A stretch of 40,448 nt of DNA from a virus, in the IMG/VR virus record IMGVR_UViG_3300047316_000051, positions 1 to 40,448 of that record, one strand, 5' to 3'. A model generated the notes under the pieces. It did not search any database. It worked only from the letters and a program-made list of their open reading frames with translations, and was not told the origin of the DNA. Positions 30,690-37,333 of the stretch are shown here, piece after piece. Every line of letters starts with the position of its first letter. The first letter of the stretch is position 1. Position numbers and translations under genes: made by a program.

Positions 30690-32278
30690 TGCCCGATCCG
30701 CAGCAGGTCGCCGCGCCTCAGAGCATCACGTTCGATACACCGGCCAGTGTGTCGTTCGATAATGCCGCCACGAAACCGCCAGAACGCTCGTGGCTGGATT
30801 CGGTGAAGGACTACTTCGACGAAGCCACGCAGGGCGTGCGTTCGATCATCCCCGGCACGCCCCAGGCGACCGCGCTCGGCACATCGATGCTGCATCCGAT
30901 TGACACGGCGAAGGCTTACAGCCATTCCGTGACCGACATCGCGGATAAGGCCAAGGAAGCCTTCGACCGTGGCGATTACGGGCAGGGCGTTCGCCATGCG
31001 CTCAATTACCTGTTGACGGGCGCCGTCGGACCTGTCGCGGTGCGCTCAGATCAGGCTGGGGACTTGGCCGATCAGGGCCAGTATGCGCGGTCGCTCGGCG
31101 CGACGACCGATGTTGGCATACAGACCGCTGCGCCGGTCGTGGCGCACGAGGCGATACGTCCGCCTACGCCTGTGGTTCGTTCGGTGCCGTCATTGGCGAC
31201 CGGCGAAGTCATCAAGCCGCCAGTTCCGACGCCTTCAGGTGTGCCTCCGGCCGTCAAAGCGCTGCCCGATCTGATGAAGGCCGCGCCGCCGTCTCGGTCC
31301 ACGCCCTACACGCCTGATGACGTGATTCGTGCGGCGCCTGAGATTGCCGCGCAACTCGCAAAGAAGCCGGTCGAGGACATGGCCGGCGCGGTCGAAGCGA
31401 CGGACTTGGCCGCGAAGAACATTCAGTCCAAGGTCAAGGATCTGGCGGCGGCGCATCCGAACTATACGAGTGTCCCGTCGGTCCTGCCGTCCGTGCGCGC
31501 CCAGTTCTCGAAGGGTGGGGCGATGGGCACGGCCGAAACGGATCTTCCCAATGCGCTCAAAACGCTCGCTCCGTTCAACCTTGACCAACCGATGACGCTG
31601 GCCGAGAAGATGAGCGTGCTGACGCGCATGAACGCGCTGAACGATGGCGTGTTGAGCGATCGAGGATGGGACACGACGACGGCCCTGAACTCCGACCCGA
31701 AGTTTGCCGCACGCTATGTCGCCGCCAACGCGCTCAGAGACGACATTTACAACGGCTTGGACTCGCTTGGCGTGCCAGGCGTGCGCCAACTCCAGCAGCG
31801 GCAGGCGTCGGTCATTAAGCTCCGCGATGCGATGGCGGCGCAGCAATACAAGGGCGACAAGACGGTCAGTGGGACCGGCGCGAACGGACCAGCTGCGAAT
31901 GCGACTCGTGCTGCGGTTCCTGTCGCCGCCTATGCCGTTGGGAGTCATTACGGCGGTCCTATCGTTGGCGCTGGAACGGCGGCAGTCGGTCATATGGTCG
32001 CGCAGAGTCTTACGCCGCAGAACCTCACGCGCGATGCGCTGGTCACACGCGCCCTCAAGACGCTCGGGCTGTCGATGCCGCCCACGTATCCCGAAGTGCC
32101 AGCCACGGTGCAGCCACGCGGGCTCCTGACGGCTCCAGCCACACCTCTGACAGAAGGCGCTGACGTGAGCGGCACTGGCGGACTCTATCCAGCCAAGTCC
32201 ATTGTCGTCAGAGATCCGGCGACTGGGCGCATGAAACGGGTCTACACGTCCGAAGTCGCTGGCGGAGGCTCCAAGTAG
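30689..32278 (+). CDS. Internal virion protein candidate, 529 aa
   Basis: TAATG start. After a polar lead it has RSIIPGTPQATALGTSMLHP and HALNYLLTGAVGPVAVRSDQ, a pattern seen in internal virion proteins near the ejection genes of podoviruses. A helical middle follows (QLAKKPVEDMAGAVEATDLA; KMSVLTRMNALNDGVLSDRG), with hydrophobic Gly/Ala segments near residues 410-440 (AVPVAAYAVGSHYGGPIVGA) that could cross a membrane. Function inferred from place. Confidence 0.6.
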   Translation: MPDPQQVAAPQSITFDTPASVSFDNAATKPPERSWLDSVKDYFDEATQGVRSIIPGTPQATALGTSMLHPIDTAKAYSHSVTDIADKAKEAFDRGDYGQGVRHALNYLLTGAVGPVAVRSDQAGDLADQGQYARSLGATTDVGIQTAAPVVAHEAIRPPTPVVRSVPSLATGEVIKPPVPTPSGVPPAVKALPDLMKAAPPSRSTPYTPDDVIRAAPEIAAQLAKKPVEDMAGAVEATDLAAKNIQSKVKDLAAAHPNYTSVPSVLPSVRAQFSKGGAMGTAETDLPNALKTLAPFNLDQPMTLAEKMSVLTRMNALNDGVLSDRGWDTTTALNSDPKFAARYVAANALRDDIYNGLDSLGVPGVRQLQQRQASVIKLRDAMAAQQYKGDKTVSGTGANGPAANATRAAVPVAAYAVGSHYGGPIVGAGTAAVGHMVAQSLTPQNLTRDALVTRALKTLGLSMPPTYPEVPATVQPRGLLTAPATPLTEGADVSGTGGLYPAKSIVVRDPATGRMKRVYTSEVAGGGSK

Positions 32279-32926
32279 ATGTCCCTTCCCCTCTCGCTCC
32301 TGTTCGGCAAGTGGCAGCAGTTCACCGACGACCTCGGGGCGCCGCTCGCCAATGGCAGCCTCAAGTTCTTCATCGCCGGCACGACAACGCCGCAAGCGGT
32401 CTACGCCGACAGCGACGGCATGACCTCGCTCGGCACGACGGTGGACTTGAACGGCGCGGGCCGGCCATCGTCAGGGTCGAATCTGGTCGGCGTCTACCTG
32501 CTCCCGACCGGCTACAAGGTGAACGTCTACAACCAAGCCGCGGTGCTGCAGAGCTCGACCGATGACGTGGAAGACGTCGGCTCGGCGTTCCTCGCAGACT
32601 TGGCCAACATCTGGGCGACGGGATCGAAGTCGGTCACGACCGGCTACACCGTGGCTGACAGCGATAACTGGGTGTCCGTCTCGGAGCCGACGACCAACCC
32701 GGCCATTCTCAACTTGCCAGCGGCGGCCTCTCGAGGCGGCGTGCTGTTCGTGCAGAACATCGGCCCGACGCCCGTGTCGGTCACGCCGAACGGGAGCGAA
32801 ACCATCAACAGCATCGCGGGCGCCTATGCGTTGCCGATTGCGGCGTCCCCCGTGTTCCCGGCGCTGCTCCTGCTGTCCGATGGCGTGAGTAACTGGCTGG
32901 CATTCCAGAGCCTTGGCGCGCACTAA
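32279..32926 (+). CDS. Receptor-binding fibre with head-binding-like N-terminus, 215 aa
   Basis: Follows TAG directly and in frame. Residues about 10-85 (LFGKWQQFTDDLGAPLANGS, LKFFIAGTTTPQAVYADSDG, LNGAGRPSSGSN, YKVNVYNQ) match the N-terminal attachment domain of many podovirus fibres ('G.PLA.G...FY.AGTTTPQ..Y.D...DA.GR'). The C-terminal beta part (GYTVADSDNWVSVSEPTTNP; GGVLFVQNIGPTPVSVTPNG) is a small knob. Probably a tail fibre or decoration that binds the virion through the first domain. Confidence 0.72.
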   Translation: MSLPLSLLFGKWQQFTDDLGAPLANGSLKFFIAGTTTPQAVYADSDGMTSLGTTVDLNGAGRPSSGSNLVGVYLLPTGYKVNVYNQAAVLQSSTDDVEDVGSAFLADLANIWATGSKSVTTGYTVADSDNWVSVSEPTTNPAILNLPAAASRGGVLFVQNIGPTPVSVTPNGSETINSIAGAYALPIAASPVFPALLLLSDGVSNWLAFQSLGAH

Positions 32927-32945
32927 CCACTCAGGAGACAGAACC

Positions 32946-33185
32946 ATGAAGCATCAGACTGAGCACGACGCCCACGTTGCTGCCGTCACCGCCAGGATCG
33001 CCGCGATTCCGTCGACCGACCACCGTGGCCGGTTCCTCGCCGCTGCCGCGCCGATCATCGACAAGGGGCTGGAGATTCTGGACGACCCGACGTTGGACCC
33101 GTCCGACAAGGTCGAGCTGGTCCGGGAGGCGTTGAACGAACTGCGGCACAAGGGCTTGCACCAGATTGCGGATCAGATTTTCTGA
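32946..33185 (+). CDS. Helical hypothetical protein, 79 aa
   Basis: ATG follows AGGAGA at 7 nt. Starts MKHQTEHDAHVAAVTARIAA and continues RFLAAAAPIIDKGLEILDDP and KVELVREALNELRHKGLHQI. Charged amphipathic helices with no cysteine or membrane segment. Not recognised. Confidence 0.6.
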   Translation: MKHQTEHDAHVAAVTARIAAIPSTDHRGRFLAAAAPIIDKGLEILDDPTLDPSDKVELVREALNELRHKGLHQIADQIF

Positions 33186-33188
33186 GGC

Positions 33189-33389
33189 ATGGCTCGGGAC
33201 GACCGGACCTCCGTGCGGTTGTTTATCTGGCTCCGCACGGGCGAAGTGATTGAGCAGGCCTGTTTCAAGCATCAGGTGGCGAAGACGACGCGCCGGCTGA
33301 TGGCCCGTGGCTGTTACGCGCGGGTGTGGTCGACGGATCACACGCGCGAATCCTTGAGCCGCGTGGACCGAATTGAATGGACGACCTAG
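33189..33389 (+). CDS. Small basic protein, 66 aa
   Basis: It reads MARDDRTSVRLFIWLRTGEV, a helical middle (QVAKTTRRLMARGCY) and ARVWSTDHTRESLSRVDRIE. Looks like a small beta-alpha-beta fold. Not recognised. Confidence 0.55.
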   Translation: MARDDRTSVRLFIWLRTGEVIEQACFKHQVAKTTRRLMARGCYARVWSTDHTRESLSRVDRIEWTT

Positions 33390-33396
33390 AGGACTT

Positions 33397-33705
33397 ATGA
33401 CGCTCCCCAACGTCACGCTCTACCTCGCGAAGATCACCCATCTCACGCCAGAGGAACGCCACACGTTCGATCAGCACTTGCAGCACTTGCCGAAGGTGCT
33501 CGAGCGGTCGCTGGAGCTGGTCCAGCAGCGTGAGACGCTTCGCGCTGAAGACGACGTGATCGTCGATTGCAACTTCTGCTGTGGGCCGGACGCGGATGCG
33601 TTTTTTCAGTCCAACTATGGGCCGTTCTGGCAGGCCGCAAAATACTTCACCTGCGGGATCTTCGGCCTTGATTGCGGCTGCGGCGGCGGTAGCGGTGGCG
33701 AGTAA
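33397..33705 (+). CDS. Cys-rich C-terminus protein, 102 aa
   Basis: ATG 33397 after GAGGA. Helical N-terminus (LYLAKITHLTPEERHTFDQH, LPKVLERSLELVQQRETLRA). The C-terminal 40 residues hold seven cysteines (VDCNFCCG ... YFTCGIFGLDCGCGGGSGGE), which suggests a metal cluster or disulphides. Function unknown; next to small membrane-protein genes. Confidence 0.6.
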   Translation: MTLPNVTLYLAKITHLTPEERHTFDQHLQHLPKVLERSLELVQQRETLRAEDDVIVDCNFCCGPDADAFFQSNYGPFWQAAKYFTCGIFGLDCGCGGGSGGE

Positions 33706-33899
33706 TGGTGGATCTCAGCGCCCTGCTCACCATGCTCAAGACCTTCGGCGCCTTGTTCGTGTTGGCGGTGCTGATGATCATGGGCTACCTCGTGCCGCGC
33801 AGCGTGTATATGCGGGAAGTGGCTCGGGCCGACAGTTACGAATCGCTGGCCAAGCAAGCGTTGGAAGCGATGGCGAAACTTGTGCAGACGAAGCCCTGA
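33705..33899 (+). CDS. Small membrane protein, 64 aa
   Basis: TAATG start. One hydrophobic segment (FGALFVLAVLMIMGYLVP) followed by a charged helical tail (REVARADSYESLAKQALEAM). This resembles spanin- or holin-associated phage membrane proteins, but no lipobox or endolysin is adjacent. A lysis role is possible but not shown. Confidence 0.55.
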   Translation: MVDLSALLTMLKTFGALFVLAVLMIMGYLVPRSVYMREVARADSYESLAKQALEAMAKLVQTKP

Positions 33900-34069
33900 T
33901 GATGCCCATTCCAGCCGCTATCTCGTTTCGCTTCCGGTCGCTCGCAGAGTTCTGGGACGCATGGGCGCACTGGCTCAACCCGCACTACCGGCAAAGCATG
34001 GACGCGGTGCCGGGACTCAAGGCCAGGTTGGATGAGTGCCGCACCTTCGTCGACGAGCTGTTGCGCTAG
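33899..34069 (+). CDS. Small hypothetical protein, 56 aa
   Basis: ATGATG start overlapping the preceding TGA. Reads MMPIPAAISFRFRSLAEFWD, AWAHWLNPHYRQSMDAVPGL, then a short helix. Its last 34 bases overlap the start of the protease gene. Not recognised. Confidence 0.5.
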   Translation: MMPIPAAISFRFRSLAEFWDAWAHWLNPHYRQSMDAVPGLKARLDECRTFVDELLR

Positions 34070-34866
34070 CCGCGATCACCTTCTGCACGATCACGCTCGC
34101 GGGCTTCACGCACGCGGCATTGTTTTCCTATGTTCTGACTGGAGGCAGACTTCCGCTCTGGTCCCTCACCAACCTTAGCCGAGCTCTCTGGTTCACGCTG
34201 GGACTGGCCGGGCCGATGGCCGCGCACGAACTTGGCCATGTGCTGGTCTATCGCCATTACGCCATGAGATACCGTGGGCCGTTCGCGCTACCGGCCCCGT
34301 TCCTGCTGACTGGCACCGTGGGCGCGTTCATTCGCTTGGAGAGTCGCTACCCGTCTAGACACGCCATGATTGTAAACGGCGCCGCTGGGCCGGTCCTGGG
34401 GCTCGTGGCGGCCCTTCCTGCGGCCATCCTCGGGATGCGGTGGTCGATTCCCGTCTCGGCCTTGGTGAACGGCACGAATTTGAAGCGCCTCGGCATGCCG
34501 TGGGTGCTGTCGTGGCTTGGGGGAGGAAAGTCTTACGTTTTGCACCCTTTGTCAGCCGGTGCCTATGTGGCGCTCGTGTTGACATGGGCCAATCTCTTAC
34601 CGGCCGCGCATTTTGACGGCGGCACAATCGTCAACGCCCTGCATCGTCCTACTGCTCGGATTGTCTCCGTGGCTATGCTTGGCGTGGCCTTCTGGATGTC
34701 GGCGTTTTCGGTGACCTGGGCCGCGATTCTTGGAGCACAGATTCTTGTGCTCATGGTCGCTGGATGGCAAGACGATCCTCAAATCCGAGAACCGCTCCGA
34801 CCGTCGGCATGGCTATGGGTCGGAGCGGCGTTGCTAGCCTTTATTCTTGGCTGGACGAGGCTTTGA
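34036..34866 (+). CDS. Site-2-protease-like M50 metalloprotease, 276 aa
   Basis: GTG start at 34036 (overlapping the previous gene); there are about six hydrophobic segments. HELGH at residues 64-68 is the zinc-binding HExxH, and NLLPAAHFDGG at 186-196 is the NxxPxxxxDG signature of site-2 proteases that supplies the third ligand. GPFALPAPFLLTGTVGAFIR and NGAAGPVLGLVAALPAAILG resemble the EGY/S2P subgroup. Such enzymes cut substrates within membranes, for example anti-sigma factors. It is the last rightward gene and converges with the leftward unit. It has no usual phage partner; it may have been acquired from a bacterium and could disturb host envelope-stress signalling (inference). Confidence 0.85.
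   Translation: MPHLRRRAVALAAITFCTITLAGFTHAALFSYVLTGGRLPLWSLTNLSRALWFTLGLAGPMAAHELGHVLVYRHYAMRYRGPFALPAPFLLTGTVGAFIRLESRYPSRHAMIVNGAAGPVLGLVAALPAAILGMRWSIPVSALVNGTNLKRLGMPWVLSWLGGGKSYVLHPLSAGAYVALVLTWANLLPAAHFDGGTIVNALHRPTARIVSVAMLGVAFWMSAFSVTWAAILGAQILVLMVAGWQDDPQIREPLRPSAWLWVGAALLAFILGWTRL
34792..34828. terminator. Strong inverted repeat at the convergent junction
   Basis: CCGCTCCGACC (34792-34802) pairs with GGTCGGAGCGG (34818-34828) around a 15-base loop: an 11-bp perfect stem inside the 3' end of the protease gene, 12 bases beyond the stop of the leftward gene at 34841. No clear U-tract follows in either direction. It may end leftward transcripts or block antisense readthrough. Confidence 0.45.
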
Positions 34867-35008
34867 GTTTCGCCCAGCGTGCGGTATTCATCGTCTGAGC
34901 GTGGGCGCGGCGTTCATCAGCAGTGCGTGATGCCCAACGAGCCTTGCCGCCCTTCTTAGCTCCGAGCTTCGACAGCGCCGATAGTTCCGCCTTGGTCGGT
35001 CGTTTCAT
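34841..35008 (-). CDS. Small basic protein, 55 aa
   Basis: ATG at 35006-35008 lies inside the 3' end of the upstream gene (53-base overlap). MKRPTKAELSALSKLGAKKG, GKARWASRTADERRAHAQTM and NTARWAKLKASSSQE give a Lys/Arg/Ala-rich helical protein of the KGGKAR/ARW type, likely DNA-binding. It is the last leftward gene and overlaps the protease stop by 26 bases. Confidence 0.55.
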   Translation of the reverse strand: MKRPTKAELSALSKLGAKKGGKARWASRTADERRAHAQTMNTARWAKLKASSSQE

Positions 35009-35480
35009 GGAAAGCCACCTGCTCGGCCTCAATACGCATCCGCTCCACCAGTTTCCGAAGCCCCAAGAACTGCCGATAGCGAGTCTCGAAGGCGTGCATG
35101 TCCTTGAGAAACTGAATACGGGCACGCTCGAACAATTCGGCGTCATCAGCGATCCGCGTCACCGCGACGTAGCTCTGCGCTTCTTCCTCGGTGGCATCGA
35201 CGTTCACGAAGCAGCGAACGAGATCCTTCTGGCCTTCGTCGTTCTCACTCACTATGCGAATGGAGCGGATGACCATCCGCGCTTGGTTTTCACGATACCG
35301 CTCGGCCGCGAGATCATCGTTCCACTCGAAGCAACGATGAAGGGGATTGCTTTCATCGCGTGCCGTCTGCACGACCATCTTGGTTTCCAGACGGCCGTTA
35401 TTCTCTGCCTGCAACCGTTCTAATTCTTCGCCGCAGGCTTGGGCATTGCCCCGGAGCCGTGCGGCCCATCGATAGACCAT
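34956..35480 (-). CDS. Conserved phage protein of unknown function, 174 aa
   Basis: Start ATG 35478-35480 after AGGAGG at 6 nt. MVYRWAARLRGNAQACGEEL, SNPLHRCFEWNDDLAAERYR, ENQARMVIRSIRIVSENDEG, then long helices (FLKDMHAFETRYRQFLGLRK). I associate the pattern 'SPLHR.FEWDD..AA...R..QAR.LIRSI' with a widespread family of uncharacterised phage proteins. The gene lies directly downstream, in the direction of transcription, of the 5-nt-period array and of the 35804-36385 gene, so the three probably form one unit. Confidence 0.75.
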   Translation of the reverse strand: MVYRWAARLRGNAQACGEELERLQAENNGRLETKMVVQTARDESNPLHRCFEWNDDLAAERYRENQARMVIRSIRIVSENDEGQKDLVRCFVNVDATEEEAQSYVAVTRIADDAELFERARIQFLKDMHAFETRYRQFLGLRKLVERMRIEAEQVAFHETTDQGGTIGAVEARS

Positions 35481-35524
35481 GTGAATCCTCCTGAAAGAAA
35501 AACACCAAACCACGCCGTAATCCG

Positions 35525-35787
35525 CCCCACCTCGCCAAGCCTGGACTCACCAAACCGGGCCAAGCCTGCCGCGCCAGACCACAATGCGCCTTGCCTCGTC
35601 CCGACTCGCCACGCCTGCCATGCCTAACCAGACCGCCACCGACCGAAACCCACCGAGCCCGTCCACGCCTAGCCTGCCTCACCAGACCCGACCGTAACTT
35701 GACCCAACGCGCCAGACCTTGCCTGCCACGCCATTCCCCGCAGAGACTCACCCCGACTGGACCCGCCTTGCCTGCCTAACCGTTTCC
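35525..35787 (-). repeat. Non-coding array with a CC (plus) / GG (minus) step about every 5 nt
   Basis: Between the stop at 35804 and the start at 35480 is a 323-base gap without a credible gene. Within it, CC dinucleotides on the plus strand start at 35530, 35535, 35540, 35550, 35555, 35560, 35565, then 35569, 35574, 35579, later 35653, 35658, 35663, 35668, 35673, 35677, 35682, 35687, 35692, and on to 35780. As transcribed leftward this is NNNGG repeated about fifty times with variable N and rare slips of one base. It is not a CRISPR: no long repeat or spacers. The strong C (plus) / G (minus) skew is unlike the neighbouring genes. Confidence 0.8.
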
Positions 35788-35803
35788 ACGTCCGATACCC
35801 GCC

Positions 35804-36385
35804 TCAGCCAACGTGAAAACGGCCGTAACTGCCATCGCGTTCCGGTCGCCATTCGCCCACACCGACGCCGAAACCGGCCAAATTGAACAGATTGCAAATC
35901 TGCTCCGGCGAGAACGCACTCGCGTTGTATGAAATCGTGAGCACCGTCGCCCACGGATCGAACTGACCACGGTAGCGAATGTCCGCCGTGCCCATCGCGA
36001 TCTTCACCATGTCTTCACGCATCGTTGGTTCACCTTCGATCTTGGCGAGTTCACCGACGACATGGAACGCGCCACGCGCCTCGGTCATCTTGATGCCGTC
36101 TGAGAATCGGCACGCGCCGACCGCCGCCGCCTTGAAGCCGACGCAAGGGAACCCGTAACCGCCATCTGGATGTTTGTAGAGCGACTCCTCGTAATCCTTC
36201 TGGGGATCTTTCGCTTCTTTGGCCGTCTTGGCCTTCTTCATCTGCTTGTCGAGCATCTGTTTCTTGGCCTTTTCCGACCAGGCATGACAGATGAGCGGCG
36301 AATCGCCAATCAGGCGAATCTCTAAGGTGCGAACATCGATTTTGGGGACTTGAACGAGCAGGGGCGAACTTGTAGAATCAGCCAC
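35804..36385 (-). CDS. Conserved phage protein, weakly Cas7/RAMP-like, 193 aa
   Basis: Start taken at GTG 36383-36385, 8 bases after GAGAGG; GTG at 36392-36394 is the alternative. It begins with a beta strand and LIGDSPLICHAWSEKAKKQM, LDKQMKKAKTAKEAKDPQKD, then GGYGFPCVGFKAAAVGACRF and KMTEARGAFHVVGELAKIEG. It ends GVGVGEWRPERDGSYGRFHV. Similar proteins are frequent in phages, with unknown function. The early 'SPL' strand plus the final Gly-rich loop (GxGxGEWRPxxDGSYGRF) recall the fold markers of Cas7/RAMP RNA-binding subunits; this is my inference, not an identification. The 5-nt-period array lies immediately downstream. Confidence 0.7.
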   Translation of the reverse strand: MADSTSSPLLVQVPKIDVRTLEIRLIGDSPLICHAWSEKAKKQMLDKQMKKAKTAKEAKDPQKDYEESLYKHPDGGYGFPCVGFKAAAVGACRFSDGIKMTEARGAFHVVGELAKIEGEPTMREDMVKIAMGTADIRYRGQFDPWATVLTISYNASAFSPEQICNLFNLAGFGVGVGEWRPERDGSYGRFHVG

Positions 36386-36405
36386 AGCACTCACCTCTCA
36401 GAAAG

Positions 36406-36437
36406 CGGGCCGCCCTGTTTCCAGCAGGAGCGGCCCG
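36406..36437 (-). promoter_or_regulatory. Leader hairpin before the 36385 gene
   Basis: CGGGCCGC-CCTG (36406-36417) pairs with CAGG-A-GCGGCCCG (36425-36437), one bulged A, 7-base loop. It begins about 6 bases after the predicted start of the leftward promoter at 36450-36478 and ends about 20 bases before the GTG, so it would form in the 5' leader of the message. No U-tract, so it is more likely a stability or control element than a terminator, though it could also end the upstream transcript. Confidence 0.5.
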
Positions 36438-36449
36438 ATGTGTTTAGAG

Positions 36450-36478
36450 AATGTATCCTAGCTAGGGCTAGGAGTCAA
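36450..36478 (-). promoter_or_regulatory. Leftward promoter with palindromic spacer
   Basis: On the minus strand TTGACT (36478-36473), 17 bases, TACATT (36455-36450). The spacer is itself a palindrome, CCTAGC-nnnn-GCTAGG (36457-36472), a probable operator. It fills the gap between the stop at 36479 and the next start, and would drive the 36385 gene, the array and the genes after it. Confidence 0.55.
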
Positions 36479-36691
36479 TCAGCCCTTCAGCGCTTCCCGC
36501 GCCACATCTCGCATCGCCTGCACATCCGCGAGCTTCACTTTCGGCCCGAACGTGTCGCCGGGCGGCGCGGGGAAGGTCGGGATGGGCCGCTGGGCAATCT
36601 CGGTCAGGGCTTCGCGGTAACGAGCCAGGGTCTCGTCTTTGGCCATCATTGAGGCGAAGAAGTGGCGGTCGTCGTCGGAGTCAGGCTTCAT
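36479..36691 (-). CDS. Hypothetical protein, 70 aa
   Basis: MKPDSDDDRHFFASMMAKDE, TLARYREALTEIAQRPIPTF, then a Pro-rich link and KLADVQAMRDVAREALKG. The 'L..YREAL..IA' helix resembles small phage proteins of unknown role. Starts 2 bases after the preceding stop. Confidence 0.6.
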   Translation of the reverse strand: MKPDSDDDRHFFASMMAKDETLARYREALTEIAQRPIPTFPAPPGDTFGPKVKLADVQAMRDVAREALKG

Positions 36692-36693
36692 GG

Positions 36694-36903
36694 TTACTCA
36701 CAGCCGCCTCCGCGAAAGGCGCTGTTGAAGTCCGCCAGCGTGTAGAGGTTCATGCAGTAGACAAGCTGTCTCGCGCCGGTTGCGTTCAGCGTGGTGTAAC
36801 CGACTGGACCGCCGATGCTTCCGTGGCCGAGGATGGGATCAACCGCATAGTTCGGCCATGCTTGACGATGCAACCGATGACGAATCCAGCGCCATATGTT
36901 CAC
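36694..36903 (-). CDS. Hypothetical protein, 69 aa
   Basis: GTG at 36901-36903 after GGGAG, chosen because the longer reading overlaps the next gene. Starts with a basic, Trp-rich segment (NIWRWIRHRLHRQAWPNYAV) and ends FNSAFRGGGCE with a terminal cysteine pair separated in sequence (YCMN, GGCE). Not recognised. Confidence 0.5.
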   Translation of the reverse strand: MNIWRWIRHRLHRQAWPNYAVDPILGHGSIGGPVGYTTLNATGARQLVYCMNLYTLADFNSAFRGGGCE

Positions 36904-36905
36904 GG

Positions 36906-37085
36906 TTACGCTCCCGTGTTCGGCGGGAAGAACCCGTGGTCTTTCAGCCATTTCTGGTTGCCGGTGATTTGCGCTTCGATCTCACCGGCCACTTCCGCCG
37001 CCGTCTTGCCGCCGTTCAACAGCGACAGCACCTTCTCGGCCAAAGCGATGGCGAGTTCGATTTCCTGCGGGGTGATTGTGGCCAT
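36906..37085 (-). CDS. Small helical protein, 59 aa
   Basis: ATG 37083-37085 overlaps the upstream TAA (TAATG). MATITPQEIELAIALAEKVL, SLLNGGKTAAEVAGEIEAQI, then GNQKWLKDHGFFPPNTGA. Amphipathic helices; it could be a small virion or lysis accessory. Not recognised. Confidence 0.55.
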   Translation of the reverse strand: MATITPQEIELAIALAEKVLSLLNGGKTAAEVAGEIEAQITGNQKWLKDHGFFPPNTGA

Positions 37086-37333
37086 TAGATTTTCCATCCG
37101 AGATAGCGGTCAGCCAAATAGCGAATGGCGGCCACACGCTCGTTTCTATCGGCATCATCCATGCGGCGGCAGAAGTGTTTCAACGCCTTCACTTCCGGCG
37201 GCATGGCGCGGCTGCGGCGCACGCGCGGTGGTATAGATGGCGGCACGGACGGCGGCTGGTCGTCGGTGAAGAACTCCTTCGCCAGCAGCAATAACTTTTT
37301 GTCGGCCTCAGTGCCGACGTAATCGTCTCCCAT
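37085..37333 (-). CDS. Hypothetical protein, 82 aa
   Basis: Reads MGDDYVGTEADKKLLLLAKE, a Pro-rich basic middle (QPPSVPPSIPPRVRRSRAMP) and a helical end (DRNERVAAIRYLADRYLGWK). TAATG with the next gene and overlap with the upstream stop. Not recognised; the 'ER.AA.RYLADRYLG' ending resembles a small helical adaptor. Confidence 0.55.
   Translation of the reverse strand: MGDDYVGTEADKKLLLLAKEFFTDDQPPSVPPSIPPRVRRSRAMPPEVKALKHFCRRMDDADRNERVAAIRYLADRYLGWKI

Noticed and set aside
31235-32395. Long minus-strand frame of 386 codons under the ejection gene
   Set aside because: Arg-rich antisense shadow; no ribosome site, covers two good plus-strand genes.
35398-35751. A 117-residue frame across the 5-nt array (Arg/Gly-rich)
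   Set aside because: It is what any frame through NNNGG repeats would give, it runs into the next gene in another frame, and it has no ribosome site or domain.
35525-35787. CRISPR array
   Set aside because: No repeat of 20 or more bases, no spacers; only the GG phase is conserved.
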